Made by a program: the position numbers and the translations under genes
The notes under the pieces: generated by a model
Told to the model about the DNA's origin: nothing
Databases searched by the model: none
Seen by the model: only the letters and a program-made list of their open reading frames with translations
Source of the DNA: Sphagnum compactum
Taxonomy: Eukaryota; Bryophyta; Sphagnopsida; Sphagnales
DNA: 64,000 bases
Direction: 5' to 3'
Assembly (NCBI GenBank): GCA_965153455.1
Contig: OZ234494.1
Span: forward strand, 9,734,001-9,798,000
Shown here: piece by piece, positions 36,142 through 47,260 of the stretch
Layout of the letters: every line of letters begins with the position of its first letter
Numbering within the stretch: position 1 is the first letter of the stretch

Positions 36142-36205
36142 AAATTTCAGGAATCTTACAAATTTAGCATAAGGTCCCTTATGCTTTTGCAAGATTCCTG
36201 AATTT
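36142..36205. repeat. 64-base imperfect hairpin
   Basis: Arms AAATTTCAGGAATCTT and AAGATTCCTGAATTT pair across a short AGCATAAGG/TTATGCT continuation and small bulges, giving a nearly complete foldback with a 4-base loop. Directly downstream, ATTAAGTACAAACACAAAAA is duplicated (36243-36290). Confidence 0.65.
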
Positions 36206-37015
36206 GAAAGGTGGAGTCTTCTTCCTGGGGAGGTGTGTTCATTAAGTACAAACACAAAAAAAGTGTTTATTAAGTACAAACACAAAAAAAATTTAAATTT
36301 TATGTAAATTTTGCAAATGAAAATATGTGAGTGCAAAATACCAATTTATGTTTGGAGCCCATCATTTTGAATAATAATTTGTACCAAATAAAAAAGAAAG
36401 CCAAAAACCCTTTGGAAACCCCCCCCCATCAAAAGAGCCACCAGTAACAAGGGGTGTCTCACACCGTGGCCTTGCCATTTTACATTATAAAGTATCTTAA
36501 GGCACAAGAAGAATTAATATGAAAACTCAAATATGATCTTCAAAAAAATCCTCTAAAAGAAACCAAAATCCTTCCAGATAATTAGAACTCTGATAACTAA
36601 TCCCAAGTTTCAACACAATCCAAAATATCATCTTTCAAAAATCCTCATAACAATAATAATAGTAGACGTATTACATAGAGGCCAAAATCCATTAAGCTTC
36701 TATACTCTAGAATGAATCTAAACACAATATCCTTGACTCGGTAGGCAAGGCCAACAAACAGGGTCAAGAAGTAACAACAACTCATAGAAACCATATATAT
36801 CTCTGTGCACAGAAAGTCAGCTGCACACTTATCACATAGATTCTAACACACAAGCAGCACCTTGATGTCCGGAAGGGGTGGTGGTGTTCCTATCCTTCTC
36901 CCCACTGGCCAGAGTGAAGCAGCAGCACTCACAAGTGGAGCCTGAAGAATGGATGATAAGTGGGATCACGACCAAACAGTTTAATTTCTGTTGGGTTCCA
37001 CTTCCCTGGCTAACC
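36206..37015. other. Intergenic, includes copy 2 of a dispersed repeat
   Basis: No gene seen. 36718-36761 is the second copy of the CTAAACACRATATCCTTG..AGGCAAGGCCAACAAA module at 33675. Confidence 0.35.
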
Positions 37016-37623
37016 ACTGTAGTTGTTTTTTGCAGTTGCTTTTTTGTTCTCCCAATACCTACCTACTAACAACCCAAACCCACAGGCAGATTGTTAGTAG
37101 GTAGGTAATAAAAATAGCCCTTCCTAAGGGTCATCTATTTCCCTACCTATTTACTTATTGTATGTAGTACCTACCTACTTCTTCCAGAATGGGGTCATCA
37201 AGGTGAAACAAATACTAACTAGCTCAGTTGAAGTTCATCCACAACTGAGTCATAAGCTCATAACAGGCATCCAGTGGATGATGGTGCACTGGTCAGTGCT
37301 GATTCAAGCCAGCACCCACCAGCACCTCATCCAAACGAATGCCCAGTAAATATGACTCAGTTACAGAGGAACCTCAATTCAGTTAACATCCAGTTTCACC
37401 TTGGTAACCCATTGTGTAGGAAGCAAGTCCTATCAACAGGTAGATAGGTAAGAAAATAGGTGACTAATAGGTAGGCAGGTAGATGGTTTACACTTTACAC
37501 AGAGGTAAGGACTGTTTTTATTACGTAGCTACTAACAAACAGCTTGTGGGTTTGGGGTCGTTGGTTGGTAGGTAGGTAGGTAGGTAGGTAAGTAGGTAAG
37601 TAGTTTAAAAAAGAAAACTCAGT
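37016..37623. mobile_element. Foldback element (MITE-like): 608-bp imperfect palindrome
   Basis: The whole segment reads as an imperfect inverted duplication centred near 37310. Matching arm blocks, left against reverse-complemented right, include ACTG(T)AGTT at the tips, CCCAAACCCACA, TTGTTAGTAG.TA.GTAATAAAAA, ACCAAGGTGAAAC / ATCAAGGTGAAAC, AACTGAGTCATA and GGTGCTGG near the centre. TAACC flanks both tips (37011-37015 and 37624-37628), a candidate 5-bp target duplication. Nested inside the left arm is a perfect 17-bp inverted repeat (37056-37072 with 37091-37107). A GTAGGTAG minisatellite (37565-37605) forms part of the right arm. There is no coding capacity. Confidence 0.65.
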
Positions 37624-38620
37624 TAACCACCATGGTTACCGAGGGAACTGAAACCCAACGGAAAACTGTTTCCTGTTCCCAATTATCATCCATCCAGCCA
37701 TCCATCATGGTGCGGTGGTGGGGTTGCTGCTTCACTCTCTTCTGACCCCTTCCTTCTTCTCCACTCAGCACGGCTGATCTCGAGATGGCTTGCTGGAGTT
37801 GGGCTGGCCGGCGTTTTGCTTTTGGTGTGTTCGCCGGCCGGCCTTGACGGTGACGATAATGTCGAGTCAACCGATGCTTATCCGAACGCTAACAGCAAAG
37901 GCGCTTCTCTATTCCTTTTTGTTGGATGCTTTTTCTAATATTAACGCTACAAGTCAGGCTGAATGCATCTTCTAGAGTTGCGAAAGCTGAGTTGGGACAC
38001 TCGAATTTTGGACTTTCTTCCTTCCAAGGAACTGCAAGCTGGATTCCTTTTTTGTGCTTTCTCTCTCACCTGGGAAAATTTACAAAATCTGTACAACAAC
38101 CTATTGCCTTTTGATCCGGATCCTCCACTCGTCATCTTTCCTGCAAGGCCGGGCTGTGAATTCCCAGTTCAAATAAATTAAGCTGCTGCAGTTCTAGTGG
38201 TTTCGGCTTTGAATCTCCTTTTGTTTTTTGCAAAGTTGAAGTTGGTTCTCAATTCTCTTTTACAACTCCCTCCCAGAAACGTTCTTCTAACGCTTCGTCC
38301 CTGACAAGCTATCTGCATGAGTGTTGTTCCGGATATCGAATCAGTCACCCAATTCTATTTTTTCTTTGTCGTTTTAGTGCAAACTCGAGAGTTTTCAGGA
38401 TACTAGTGTGTGCTGCTCTAATTGCTGGTGTTTCTAGCTTTCTTCAATGTCCTTGGGTGTTGTCCACAGCGTAGAGAAGATGCGTGCTTGCAGGAATTAT
38501 ACAGACAGAAGAATTTGATCACACAGTCTTGACAAGAAGAAGAGCAATTAGGACCGCCTGAATATCGACGATCTCCTCTAACTGTCAAGTTGGAACCAGC
38601 TTTGTTCTTTTCCTGGAGCA
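37624..38620. other. Less AT-rich region; possible 5' leader of a small gene
   Basis: Base composition rises toward 45-50% G+C. A pyrimidine run ending in CACTCAG near 37768 resembles a 3' splice site. A GC-rich hairpin, GGCTGGCCGGCG (37802-37813) with CGCCGGCCGGCC (37832-37843), lies here. Short ORFs on both strands have no recognisable domain. Confidence 0.3.
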
Positions 38621-38902
38621 ATGGACAGCTTCCTGGATAACTACACGGGCCTGCTCCCTTTCTTAGTGAGGGCGCTTTCATCAAAGAGTACTGGGCGCAG
38701 CCAATATTGCAGGCTGGGAGAGGAGCAGCCTCTTTGCACGCAGCAGCATGAGCGGAAACTAAGGAGTAGTGAAGATCATCATCAGCATCCTCATCTGCAA
38801 GTCAGTGATTCCACGACCGTCTACCGCACCTCATCGTTCAATCGAACTGCCACACCTCGAAGGTCGACGTCCATGCCTCGTCACAACATCCAACAGATTT
38901 AA
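38621..38902 (+). CDS. Hypothetical 93-aa protein
   Basis: ATG at 38621 in a fair context (G at -3, G at +4), stop TAA at 38900-38902. The N-terminus MDSFLDNYTGLLPFLVRAL is followed by a Ser/Thr/His/Arg-rich region without hydrophobic segments. It is not recognised. It lies in a region less AT-rich than the surrounding desert, which favours a real transcript, but the frame could also be chance or one exon of a larger gene. Confidence 0.35.
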   Translation: MDSFLDNYTGLLPFLVRALSSKSTGRSQYCRLGEEQPLCTQQHERKLRSSEDHHQHPHLQVSDSTTVYRTSSFNRTATPRRSTSMPRHNIQQI

Positions 38903-40896
38903 TACTAGCTTCTGCATCAGATCACAAAGTGCCGGACACCCTCATGATCAATTTTTCTGCACTGGCTATGAGTACATACATCCGAATCTCCTGCAGACAG
39001 CAACCATGGGTACTTCTTCTCTAAAGCTCACAAAATATACTAGGCGCTCTTCCTGTAAAAATTGTTGGTCCCTAATTATATCCCCAGTAATGGAGCTTGC
39101 GAAAGCTTCACACAAGTTTGTGAGCTGTTAGAAAATACTGGCACCAGCTTAATTTGCACATAGCTATAAAAACAAGTTTGCCATGACCCACAACTCTTTG
39201 GCCATGGCTAGTACAAGACTATCTTAGTCTGCTACATGTCAAGGAGCTCGCAGCTATATCCTGCAGGAAGCATGCAGGCCAGGAAAGAAAGGGCAGAGTT
39301 GATCACTTACACAATCCTCAATTTGTAGGAGAAAATCAAAATTTGCACACAAAACAGGAACTATACTGAGTTCTATACAACACTAGCTTGTACATAATAT
39401 TAATTTCTGAAGCTTGATTCAAGAGATTCTGCATCATGGATGGATTCAAGGTGTGAGTGGAAATAGCTGCAAGAGGAAAAAATTGCAAAGTTCTAGAGAT
39501 GGGAGGCTGCAGAGTCTAGCTCTATTCATGTGACTTTCCCAGCTTCCTCATGTATTGTCTAGTGTAGTGCACACTAGATTGATGTATCATGATTTTCTCA
39601 ATCTCTATGACTCAGACTCAGTACTACAGCCAGTGAACTTACCCACAATTGTTACAATTGAGAATCTTATGTTGAAATAGATTGTAATACAGTGTGAATA
39701 TTTTTCTTCTACTCATGGCAGAGCATCACAAAGCATATCATGAGATGTGTGTTTGATTTGTTTGTCCTGTGTTTTGGATAGTCAAAGATTAATATACTGA
39801 TTCATCCAGCAATTTTTTCATATGAAGAAAATCCTTCTGTCTGTTCCATTTGTGTCAATAATCTCATCTGACAGCAGCCAACGCAGACATCTGCAGTACA
39901 AAGGTAGCAATAACAAGGAGATAACAAGTGTTGACAGACATGCATTTCAAATCCCAGAGCATTTGCAACAATGTATTTATACATTGACTTTATCCTCAAC
40001 TTCTGAGCAATGAGCAATATTCGCTTGGCACAATATTCAAGATGCACATCGCTACACAAGATGTGTAAAGGGTTTACACACCCATAGTTTTATTCAACCA
40101 CCACATCATAGGCACCAAATCCATGCAAATAGGTCAGCATCTTCTGTTCAGGAATCAAGATGTGCATAACATGGTTCTGTGATAGCGGCTAGGATACAAC
40201 AAAAGAACATTCCAATGGGTAGACTGGAAACTCACCTCTTTGAACTGAGTCTGATTAAGTACACGTCAGGAGATTCTTCATAGAGATAGATGCCTGAGTG
40301 TTTTGAGAGCAATTTCTAATTTTTCATGTCCCCCCAGATTCTCAACAATTTGCTATTGTCACATTCTGGCACCTGAAGTCTGATTGAGAATTGGCTAACA
40401 GTTGCATCCACAAGTCTTAGTAGGGGATAACAAAAGAAATACAAGTGCAGAACAAAAAACCAAGAGGATTGCCAGTGTGCTTCAGTTTTCTTAAGATCAT
40501 TGTCAGAGAACTAAATCTCACAAACCGATATGAATGTTCAGAAAGCCTAGAAATGGAATTGCAGTACATTGCTCCACACACATTGAAGAATGAAGTACAG
40601 ATTCTGCAGGGAATTTATTTTGCTTGAGCACCAATTAATAAATCATCCATCATAAGCATTGCTTCAGCCAGACTGTTGTTTGTAGCACCCTTCTCGGCGA
40701 TAAACTGGCAACAATCTGCACTGTTCTTTACATCCCTCTGTACAGGCGCCATATTCTTGTTTCTACAAGATCACAGCCCAGCAATGCAGGCGTCGCAGAC
40801 ACAAACAAAGAAGGATCGCCGAACGCACACCACGCTGAAGACCGGTATCAACATCGCAAAGAAAGAAATCGAATTGGAAACTTTAATGTCTTGTGG
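38903..40896. other. Intergenic, no gene recognised
   Basis: Many short ORFs on both strands, none with a domain or consistent splice pattern. It could hold UTR or intron sequence of the small genes on either side. Confidence 0.3.
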
Positions 40897-41295
40897 CTAG
40901 AAAAATAGATGGGTTCCCGCTCGACCTGGCATGTGCAGCGGGTAGATAGGAACGGTGCTTACGAACAGACTGCTTCTCGTCCTGCCTTCAAGCGCGATCA
41001 TCATGCGCACATACCTGTCCCGGAGCTTCCCAAGAAGAACAAGAGGAGATGTCACTAGTCTGATGCGCAATGACCTCGCGGCCACTCTGACTCCCCACCT
41101 TCGCCGCCGCCTTGGCGTCTTGCAGGATCCCAGCCTCAACGTCTTCTTTATTCTCAATCCCCAGAAGTTACGCAGCCTTGATCCTCGTGCAGGCGTCTCC
41201 GAGTCCTCCTCTTCACCTTGAATCCTGTCATAGGAATTGTGTGTCTGCATTCGCGAAAGAAGTGGGCCCAGGCCCGGAACTCGTCTCCTTCCCAT
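40897..41295 (-). CDS. Putative small basic plant protein, 132 aa
   Basis: Single-exon frame from ATG at 41295 to the stop at 40897-40899. An acidic patch (EGEEEDSET-like) is followed by a very basic stretch (KTPRRRRRWGVR, residues about 65-80) and then SPLVLLGKLRDRYVRMMIALEG (about 90-110), then a Pro-rich end. The LxxLRDRYVRMM motif resembles a plant-specific group of small uncharacterised proteins with a K/R-x-RD-x-YV-x-x-M core; this is from memory and unverified. G+C is well above the surroundings. A competing 170-codon frame on the plus strand (41237-41749) overlaps. I prefer the minus strand because of the motif. Confidence 0.45.
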   Translation of the reverse strand: MGRRRVPGLGPLLSRMQTHNSYDRIQGEEEDSETPARGSRLRNFWGLRIKKTLRLGSCKTPRRRRRWGVRVAARSLRIRLVTSPLVLLGKLRDRYVRMMIALEGRTRSSLFVSTVPIYPLHMPGRAGTHLFF

Positions 41296-44004
41296 CGATC
41301 GCAACAGAATGTGCTGGAGGCCGTTACGGAACAGGCGATCCAAATCTTCTCCTCAAGCTCTCTCCACGTCTTCCCCCTCTTGCGCCCTTCAACAACAACA
41401 AAATCCACTGGACATCAATGTGCAGGATCGGTGTTATCAAACAGCCATGTGCGTACTGTCATGCTCGTCCGGCGCTGAAGAGAATCCAGGTTCAGATTGC
41501 TGGCAATGGAGAGACCCCGATAGTACTCTCATGCCTTCAAAAGACACAGGCTTTGATCCTTTCCTCGCATTACATTCACGAACTGACGACAGAGGCATGA
41601 ATCTGATAGATCTGAATTGCGGTGGAGAGCGAGTCTACTTTCGAGCTCGAACAAGTCTTCTTCCCGAAGAATGCCTGCATGGATACACGATGCATGATCA
41701 GGAGCACGTCGAGCTTCCGAGCACAGTTCCCGCGAGACAAAACAGATAACTTGGAGAGAGACAAGGAGAATTGCAAGGGAAGAACAGAAGCAAAAGCAGA
41801 TAACAAGCTGGTCATACAAGTAGTAGTACCAGGTGCTATCTGTAACTGCTGCAGTCTGCCACAGGCAGCCGTCGTTTTGTGAGAAGAACGGTGGTACGTA
41901 CCTGCAACCTACAGTAGGCGTGGCGCTGTCCAACCTCGATTGACGCGAAAGTTCTTGTGTGTTTTTCCCTCTTTATAGAAATGACAAACTGCGAGGCCGC
42001 TGATCTCAGTACAATCTCCGCCTCAGGGAAGGAACTTTCCATTCTGGACCCCCGAGGATACAGGAACTCCGGATCAATGCCGAGATCGGTGCCGACGACC
42101 AGATTTGCTTCGGCAGCCCTTGCATGTGTGCAGGGAGTGCAAAATCTTTCGGCAACTCTTCGGAGCAATCGAAGGTTCCATGGCCGTTAGCTCCCTACAT
42201 GTTCTCTCCACATTCCCTTGGCTTGTTTACTATCAGATATCTCTCGTCTACTTCAGTGGAAAGATGAGCTCCGACTAGCTAGCTAGCATATGATATTCCT
42301 GGATGTCGAAAAACAAGGCCTCAGGATCTTTCACGAAGTCTGTGCGACTCTCTTATTACTCTCTCTTTTGTAGTTCTGTTGTTTAGTTGTTCTTCCAAGC
42401 TTTGGGGGAATGCATTGTTCGACCCTGCAAAGGCTGTTGTGGAGCTTTACCGAAGTAGTTCAGAAGAAATCCTCCGTTTTGGTCACCATACTTGTACACA
42501 GGGAGTAATCTCAAGCTAGACTGATGCTCTTTCTGTTTCCTGGATGGCCTGGGGTCCTGCATGAAGAGATTGACAGCAAGAGCAAGCAACCTTGCATGTT
42601 TTGTTATTGCAGGGTTTAGGGTTTAGTGGGAATCATGCCCAGGCCACATTACCCATCTTCCTGATTGTGGATTCTGAAATCACACATGGTTCATATCCAC
42701 TTTGTCTGTGGGAAGATCTCTCACCTTGCTTGTGAATCTCACAACCAGGTTCCATGGGGACTAGATGCTGTGCAAGGCTGAATTGATCTCTTGCTGCTTG
42801 TTATGGACATTTCTGCTGGCAGTGAATCAGAGCTTGTCTTTTTTTGGCCTGTTAAGGCCTGTGCAATGATGATTTGGTGTATCCTGTTGCAGCCATTAAT
42901 CTGTTTTGGTCCTCTTGCAAGAGATAGTTCCTAACCTCACCTGTTATTGTTTGGTAGGAATACTCTTTGATCTTGGACCAAGTCTGGACCTGTGTGAGGC
43001 ACTGTAGTTTGTGCAATGCTGGAATTATGCTCTCTGTTGACAAGGTGAATGCTCTTCACCAGTATAGACCGCCATGTTTCCAGGCCAGATGACCTACTGG
43101 AGAACCATACTGTAGAGCTGTCATGTGTGCATGCAATGAATGAGCTTTGTCATATCTGCCAGCATGCAGAATTCAAGAAGGGGATTCTTGTGACCTGCAC
43201 ACATGGGAGAGTGCTGAATACCAAGTGCTCTCACATTTGTGAAACCCCCTAAGCTATAAGGGTTTAGCTGAGACCTGGCAGTTAAGCTTATCTTGGGGCC
43301 CACAGCCCAGCCCACCATGGGAGTTGAGGACTAAGAATCTGTTCACAATATCAGCAACATCAAATCTTCACTCTGTAGCTGCTTGGATTAGAGAATATAC
43401 ATTGATAACTAGGCTTCATGTTTGTTGCTGCAGAGGTGGGTTGTCTGACTGGAGCTCAGCATATGTATTGTTAAAGCTCATTCTGATTCCTCTTCTTGGT
43501 TCTGAACTGCATCAGGTAGGCACTTAAAAATGGCCTAGTGGATCAGACACCTAACATCTCATCAGCATGGGAAGCAATGTGTGCTTCACCATGAAGAGGT
43601 CATCTCAAAACCCACTGCTCCCTTTTTTAATTGTGAAGAGAAATGTTTTAGCTCCATTTCAGATATCTTCTGCCCCTTTGTTATTGACAGTAGAGTTTAG
43701 ATAGTGAGACTTGATAAGCACTCCTTTTCCTCTGCCACCCTGCCTGCTCTGGTTTCTTAAACAGGTTTGGTCTATAATTTAATTCTCCTGCAAAAATGGC
43801 TTAGTTTCAGTCTGGTTTTACTGGTCAATTCTTTGAAACCTGATTATGCAAGTTCTAACGAGTTAATCATGCTTGTTGGATTAGTCATTTCTGGTTGTGG
43901 AAAATGTGAATTAGCCCTGCAAGGAGGTTTCATATTAAGAATTGAACCCTTCCTACGAGTCCACATTCATCTTCATTCTTTTACCTGGTCAAGATTGCAT
44001 TTGG
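41296..44004. other. Intergenic with unassigned open frames
   Basis: Includes a minus-strand 110-codon frame (41836-42168; starts MLRRVAERFCTPC) that could be another small gene or upstream exon, but it is not recognised. A TTTAGGG-type word occurs at about 42612. From 42.6 to 44.0 kb no coding signal was seen. Confidence 0.3.
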
Positions 44005-44211
44005 CATGATGATATCAGGATTAAGATCAATTTCACGCTGATCATTCTCTCTTAAAAATTCTTCTTTGAATGCTGCATTCGTTCATACACTTCCTAATTC
44101 CAGTGTATACATGATGATATCAGGATTAAGATCAATTTCACTCTGATCATTCTCTCTTAAACATTCTTCTTTGAATGAAATTCTTTCATACATGTCCTAA
44201 TTCTAGTGTAC
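44005..44211. repeat. Tandem duplication, about 105-base unit
   Basis: Copies begin at 44005 and 44110 with CATGATGATATCAGGATTAA. They remain nearly identical through CTGATCATTCTCTCTTAAA and TTCTTCTTTGAATG, then diverge slightly before TCCTAATTCYAGTGTA. Confidence 0.85.
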
Positions 44212-44471
44212 TTGTTTTGACCGAAGTGTAAATTCATTTTCCCTGGTCTGCATTTGTCAACATAAAATTTCTCAAAGAATGTGTTGAGGAAATTGCATAC
44301 TGGAAATTGAAGTTGTGCAGGAAGTGTAGGAGAATTGAGATGTGTGAATGGGTGAACCAGCAGTCCTCCATGTGTTATTTGTGTCCAATGATAACACTTG
44401 ATCATGACTGGTTCTACTTGATTCAAAGAGGCATGGGATAAGATGAATGCTACCTATCAACAAACAGACAC

Positions 44472-44518
44472 AATTGTCCAAGTAATAATATCCACAAAAT
44501 GTGATTACTTGGACAATT
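44472..44518. repeat. Perfect 15-bp inverted repeat, 17-base loop
   Basis: AATTGTCCAAGTAAT (44472-44486) is exactly complementary to ATTACTTGGACAATT (44504-44518). It lies in non-coding DNA. It could be a terminator-like hairpin, a minimal MITE or a small-RNA precursor. Confidence 0.8.
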
Positions 44519-44754
44519 AACAGGATTTTCGTGTTCTGATGACGCAGTTATTGGCCTAAAAGATGAAGCCACTATCATCAGCTCAATAGTTCTAGACCAA
44601 CAGTTGATAACATACTCTTGCTTTTGTTTGTTTCTTCCTTCCTTCAAAACTTTCTTCACTGCACAACAGCATGGAAGCCCTGAGATCAGTTGTGGCATCT
44701 AATCATACACAGCCTTGCCACTTGCCAACTACTGTCACCTGGCAAACTCTAAAT

Positions 44755-45296
44755 CTAATTTATAAGTTTTGTGACCTGCATCTTGTGCTCTTCATTGGCC
44801 AAGGTGGCAATGTATGCTGCATAATTCAAACTGTGCTCTTTGGCCAAGGTGTACAAAAGGGGTGGTAGAGATCTGTCAAAACTGATCAAAGTTAACAAAG
44901 ACTCTGGCTCCAAAACCCATTTGTTTGGAGAGAGAAATAGTAGATATCCTGCAGCCATTCCATATACCTGTTCTTGCCAGATGCCACATTCTGATACCAA
45001 AAAACTGGCAGCCAAGGAGAAGGCACCCCATAAGTTGTTCTTGAAAGCCACAACTGCTAATGAAAGCTCTCTGCACATGTCAAGAATGATCAATGTAAGT
45101 TTTTTCACCATTGTTTTTTTTGGGCCTGCACCATATAGTGCTTGCACCAGCAGCTCCTTCATCACAGATTGCATGATCTCTGATTGCCAAATGTGTGATT
45201 TGTGTATTGCAGCCTTTGCAGAATGCCCACACACCAGTAACTCATTTCCTTCCTCTAGTGATTCTGTGAGGAGCACACACACAGCACAATGGCCAT
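44755..45296 (-). CDS. Unrecognised ORF, about 180 codons
   Basis: The minus-strand frame is open for about 180 codons with a first ATG at 45296. The protein has alternating amphipathic and hydrophobic helical segments (AVVAFKNNLWGAFSLAASFLV; GYLLFLSPNKWVLEPESLL; LPPLLYTLAKEHSLNYAAYIATLA), as in helical-repeat proteins. No family is identified and no flanking exons could be linked. A 163-codon frame overlaps on the plus strand. It may be a fragment of a decayed gene. Confidence 0.25.
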
Positions 45297-45303
45297 GTGC
45301 CAA

Positions 45304-46399
45304 GGCAGCTGGTTGTCAACATTCCTGTTAGTCCCAGTTTAGAGGACATGTCAGTCACGCAAGTGGTTCTGATAGTTTGTTTTAATACAATCGATAAAGA
45401 GTCTATGGGTGCAGGCTTGTCTTGTTATGGAGTATGCATTCCAGTATTACATTCATAATGCTGGAAGGCACAAATCCCATATGAGTTCAGAGCTTCATCT
45501 ACAGAACATCTAACCCTTCCTTTTATTATACTTCTAACAGTTGATAATAGTTAGCCAGTATGCATTTGATCTTCACTTCCTTTTTTGTTTGAGGTTTTGT
45601 AGTGGATTGAACTTCTTCAATTTCAGCACTTTCGAAGGAACACTAGTGAGGGCATTTCAGTACTATCAATCAGGGGCAATGGGTGAGGGAGAATCTGCTT
45701 CCCCAGCAGTGGGCATCTGTTTATATCCCTTCAGGATTGGCTGTTGAGAGAGACTTTTGTATCTCTTTGCACCCTTCATGTTCACATACTGCACGGTGCA
45801 TAGGCACACCAAGCAGAAGAAATCTTGTTTCAGTAGCAAACACTGTCTTCTTCTGGAGTTCATATATCTACTGCTAGTTTCTACCGGATTACCATCAGAT
45901 ATGGATCAGTAGCTGCAGAAAATATTGTTATAGAATAGCTTCATGATGGTAAGGTCAAGTTCGGGTTCCATGAGTATTTTTTTGTGTAATATGTGTGCTT
46001 TGATAAGCCTGCGATTTGTCAAGTGTGCAGTGGATTGCATTGCACTTCAGTTGTTGTGACTGCAATTTCCTAAACAAGATGAACGACATTGCACTAGGAC
46101 TAATTTGTGCACCAAAAATAAATTGATTTAGTTGGGTTAACAATGCCCCAATCAAGCGACCAAATTCAAGATTCTTGCCGCATCTTTCCAAACACTGTCC
46201 ACTATTATGCATCAATGAGTTTATTCATCACTGTGGAATGGGCAAGTGGCTGCCCTTTATCTTGGGTAAGATGCCTTTGGCAATAATGGTAGGGCAAGGT
46301 GGGCAATGCACCCAACATAATGCCATCAACCCATTGTATTATATTCAAATCTTTGGTGAATGATTTATGGTGCGCAATGAAATGACTATGGGAACATGG
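45304..46399. other. Intergenic, no gene recognised
   Basis: Short ORFs only, with no domain, repeat or RNA gene recognised. Confidence 0.3.
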
Positions 46400-47260
46400 G
46401 AACAAATGGGAACAACACTTGGGACTAAACAACCATTCAATTTCTCTTTGTGAATTTAAGATTTCAAGAATTTGTTTTGCAAGTTAGGTCACATTTGAAA
46501 ACTAGCCTTCATGGATGCGCCACCAAGCTAGTGGATATATACTTGTAGATGAGGGAATAGAAAGCCTCTTAAAGAGATAATTCCTTAGTGACTAATGCTT
46601 AAGAAGATTCTTCAATTGAGGTCCCCCCACACCAAACATATTTTCCTCAAAATCTAGTCTTACAACATCAACCATTGTTGTGAAATATGCATTGGCAATA
46701 GAGTTTAACTAATCAAAAGCACACTATCAAAAAAGGAATGACAACCTTGACATCATACTCAAATGCCATTCAAATTGTATTCCCACGTCCCACCAAGTTT
46801 TCCACAACATGCAAAGCTTTGAAGCATTGATCCAACATGATAACCATCATGTTGTGAACATGTCATGTATCAAAAGACCTCAAAAACTCCAAAAAAGATT
46901 TGATCACCTTTATAACCTCTAACCACATATTTTTATGCAAAAGGAAGATCTCAGCCACAAAAGATTTAGGCATGTTAAAAGGTTGCAATGGCTCATTTTC
47001 CATGTTCATAATAAGTGTAATAGATGTTGTCAAAGCATTTGACAACAACTATTGGCCATCGAATTGATTTATCACATAAACCAATACAACAAGATTCAAA
47101 AGTAGATGTGAAGTCCTACCCCAACAATAGCCCACACTTGCTGACTTTAAATACTTTTTGTCGTAAAGCTACCAATTTATGTTTGCCATAACAAAACATT
47201 ATGGCATTCTTAAACCCAAAAGGGTGAAAACACAGTCAAAAGAGCCAAGGGCACCAAGGT
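46400..47260 (-). pseudogene. hAT-family transposase pseudogene (C-terminal half)
   Basis: Read on the minus strand, pieces appear in hAT order. First is GFKNAIMFCYGKHKLVALRQ (about 47.2 kb), then a frame at 47048-46863, then HNMMVIMLDQCFKALHVVENLVGRGN, where hAT proteins have MLDPRFK. The dimerisation region follows with YPLAWWRIHEG*FSNVT*LAKQILEI and SQREIEWL near 46.44-46.54 kb. Stops include CAG-to-TAG type changes, and frames shift at several points. The catalytic N-terminal half is not visible, so the element is a dead relic. Confidence 0.6.

Noticed and set aside
37565-37605. GTAGGTAG run as an independent microsatellite
   Set aside because: It forms part of the right arm of the foldback element and pairs with CTACCTAC in the left arm.
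41237-41749. 170-codon plus-strand ORF
   Set aside because: It overlaps the minus-strand ORF with the LRDRYVRMM motif, has no domain, and its Arg/Ser/Gln-rich sequence looks like an antisense shadow.
44840-45331. 163-codon plus-strand ORF
   Set aside because: Overlaps the minus-strand 180-codon frame; neither has a clear family and this one lacks regular secondary-structure patterning.
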